Assembly (NCBI RefSeq): GCF_949987535.1
Contig: NC_080070.1
Coordinates: 13,707,770-13,771,769 of the forward strand
Direction of reading: 5' to 3'
DNA: 64,000 bases
From: Balaenoptera acutorostrata
Lineage: Eukaryota; Chordata; Mammalia; Artiodactyla; Balaenopteridae
Part shown: piece by piece, positions 61,976 through 64,000 of the stretch
Layout: the number at the start of each line of letters is the position of its first letter
How positions within the stretch are numbered: the first letter of the stretch is position 1
Notes under the pieces: model-generated
Seen by the model: the letters and a program-made list of their open reading frames with translations, nothing else
What the model was told of the DNA's origin: nothing
The model's database searches: none
Program-made: the position numbers and the translations under genes

Positions 61976-63859
61976 ATATAAGGCGCCCTTTATAAGACCA
62001 CAGTGGGCAAGGAATCCAACTGCTTCTATTATATGCAAGGAATTAAAATAATTGAGGCAAATTAGAATGTCATGAATAAAAGGAGGTGATTGTTGCAGAA
62101 CTCTGGGATCCTACAGCAAACACCTCTTCCCTGTCTGGACAACGTAAGGAGAGGCTTGTCAATCACATATGAACATGGAATAGCCTCTCACTGCACTTTG
62201 TAAATGTAATCTGAGGGACAACTAGGTCAATGGTTTTGGGGTGGAATAAAGAGGAAAAGAAAGAAGAGAGGGAGACACAGGGGAGAAAGGGTTTTTACAT
62301 GAATATCATCAGCAACTACCTGGGACATATACAGTTGAGCAGGTTGTGCACTGCATAAGGGCACCTCCCGAGGGTGCCTAGGTGCTGAAGTCCAGCTGCT
62401 GCTCTGCTTGCCCAGACATGCACCCTGGTGGGGTATGCGGGGGATGTCCCTGTCAGAGAGGCTGCCTTTGTCTAATTTGCACAAAGATGTCATGCAAACT
62501 AGCAGCCACCCTACATTCCATGATTTCAAGATCAAACAAAATCCTCCCTGGACCCAGCTTGGGAGACACAAGACAGGATCCCACTGGTAAGAGCTAGATT
62601 GGTGCCTGTCACTCATGTCTGAGAAAAGTACCTGATTTCCTGGCTAAGACCAGGTTCTCTCAGCCTCAAAACATACTCAACACAAGTGGCCACAGGTTCC
62701 AGGCTCCCTGAGCCTCCCTCACCCCCAGCCCACCAAGCCAGTGAGGGAAGAGGCCACCTGACGCTCGACAAGAGCAAGGAGCTGACGGACAGGCACCGCG
62801 GGCAGCGGGCCGGGAAGCCTGGCTGGAGAACTTCCCAGCAGCCCCACCGGAGGCCCTCACTATTTGCTTTTCCTCAAGGATGCAAGCATACTGCCTATGA
62901 CAGCAATTAAATGTGAAAGACTCAAATAGTGCCTAAGAAGAAAGGCAAAATATTTACCCATGTGTCTGCAGGTCCTGTCAGTGTGCTGGGCTTCTGTCAG
63001 TTCAGGCGCCATCTGGGCACCAAATTCGTGTGCCCAGAATGTGGGCTTCCCAATACAAACAGATTCGCCTGCGAAGAACGGGTTAGAGGGGCGACCCGGA
63101 AGGCAACGGAGAAGCCCATGACCTTCCCCACCTCCTGCATTCCAGCCCAGAGACATGAGCTTCCCGCTCCGGAAGCCTCAGCTGGGGGACCAGAAAACTG
63201 GTCAGCGAGGCAGCAGGGGTGGCCCCTCCTGTGGGCCCCTTGGGACTTTATACCTTCAGCTCTGCTCTGCCCTCTGAGCTGAGGACCCTCCTATCTGCGT
63301 GTCAGGGTCCCAGGGAGATAGGATACCCAAGTAACCGAGGAGAGTTTCCAAAAGGGACAATTCACAAAGCTGAGCACAGAGTGTAAAGAGACCAGCCAAG
63401 GGTGGTGCAGGGCCCTGGGGCTGGCAACACAAGGATGTGGTGTAACACCGGGACCCGGAAAGGTGGAGGGGGGAGCCTCACCGGAACCTGGAGAGGTGAT
63501 GCAGGCTTCGGCAGGGGGTCGCAGCCAACCTGTGTGAGGGGCAGGGAATAAGCACCCAACCTCTCACTCCTCCTACCCTCATTCCCTGAACCCACCTGGT
63601 GCAGGGGGGCAGCCTCTGAGCACAGAGCAGGTGAAGGTGGGGACTGGACCCAAGGGGCAAACACAAGCATCCAGCTCACGCTCCCCTTCTTTCTCTTTCC
63701 TTTCACACCTCCCCGGCCCTCCCCCCCTTCTAAAACCTCACTCCAGCTTCCCTTAGTCCGCTGCTAGCACCTTCCTCCTCTCCTCCACCTCCACCTCTCG
63801 AGGTCCTCAGTGGCGAAGGGAGACCCGGGAACAAGGAACGGGGGGAGATGGTTCCTATC
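61976..63859. other. No recognised gene or repeat
   Basis: Unique intron. The 117-codon plus-strand frame at 62929-63282 has a CPEC pair but no recognisable family and lies antisense to TMEM178B, so it is treated as chance. Confidence 0.45.
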
Positions 63860-63975
63860 CTTTTTCTGCCTTTCAAATCCTTTAAGACCCAAGGCATGAG
63901 TGTAATAATTCATGCTAAATACTAATGTACTTCCCGCACATAGTAAGTGCTCAATAAATACCAGTTAGTATGAAT
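63860..63975 (+). mobile_element. MIR or L2 3' tail
   Basis: Ends in cacatagtaagtgctcaata followed by aataccagttagta, the common tail of MIR and L2 elements. It is too short to separate the two. Confidence 0.6.
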
Positions 63976-64000
63976 TGCTGCCCTAAGACTACTTACTCTA

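Noticed and set aside
62929..63282. Plus-strand open frame with a CPEC motif suggesting a zinc finger
   Set aside because: Only one CxxC pair is present with no partner pair, and it lies antisense in the TMEM178B intron.

Overview
The window looks like nuclear DNA of a cetacean (whale or dolphin), or at least a whippomorph-type cetartiodactyl. The main clue is a set of tRNA-derived SINEs with the CHR-type head (cttccctggtggcgcagtgg, aagatcccacatgccgcgg). Several are the short, low-divergence form expected in cetaceans. They sit among old mammalian repeats (MIR, L2, MER5, MLT1, ERVL-type LTR, L1M). The sequence is intron-like: no long coding frames, no rRNA, tRNA or CRISPR, and no bacterial features.

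Only one coding exon could be recognised. It is 114 bp on the minus strand at 59180-59293, with a clean acceptor and a consensus gtaagt donor. Its 37 complete codons match an internal segment of TMEM178B, a four-pass membrane protein of the claudin/PMP22-like superfamily. It is probably exon 2 of 4. Sequence above 59311 is therefore the upstream intron (probably intron 1), and 1-59173 is the downstream intron, longer than 59 kb here. No other TMEM178B exon was recognised.

Layout by region: 0-18 kb holds two CHR SINEs, L2/CR1/MIR remnants, short tandem duplications and an ERVL-type LTR. 18-23 kb is rich in LINE-1: an L1 inside an older L1, a 5'-truncated L1 with target-site duplications, and an L1 with an inverted 5' part meeting a (CA)n tract. 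23-36 kb holds MIRs, L2, two copies of a palindromic element, an L1 3'UTR and two CHR SINEs. 36-45 kb holds an MLT1 LTR, a three-level nest (old L1M, then a CHR SINE, then a younger CHR SINE), a three-copy 83-bp tandem repeat, a 56-bp duplication, MER5 and L1M. 45-59 kb is mostly unannotated intron with MIR/L2/MER5 traces, a 77-bp duplication and a young CHR SINE. 59-64 kb holds the exon, MER5, MIR and L2.

Nothing here amounts to a new gene system. The best leads are the nested and inverted retrotransposon structures, the small tandem duplications, imbricated palindromes at 8.86 kb, and a few non-repeat AT-rich stretches that resemble intronic regulatory elements but need conservation data. 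Repeat family names come from recognition by eye, without a library search, so boundaries of old repeats are approximate.
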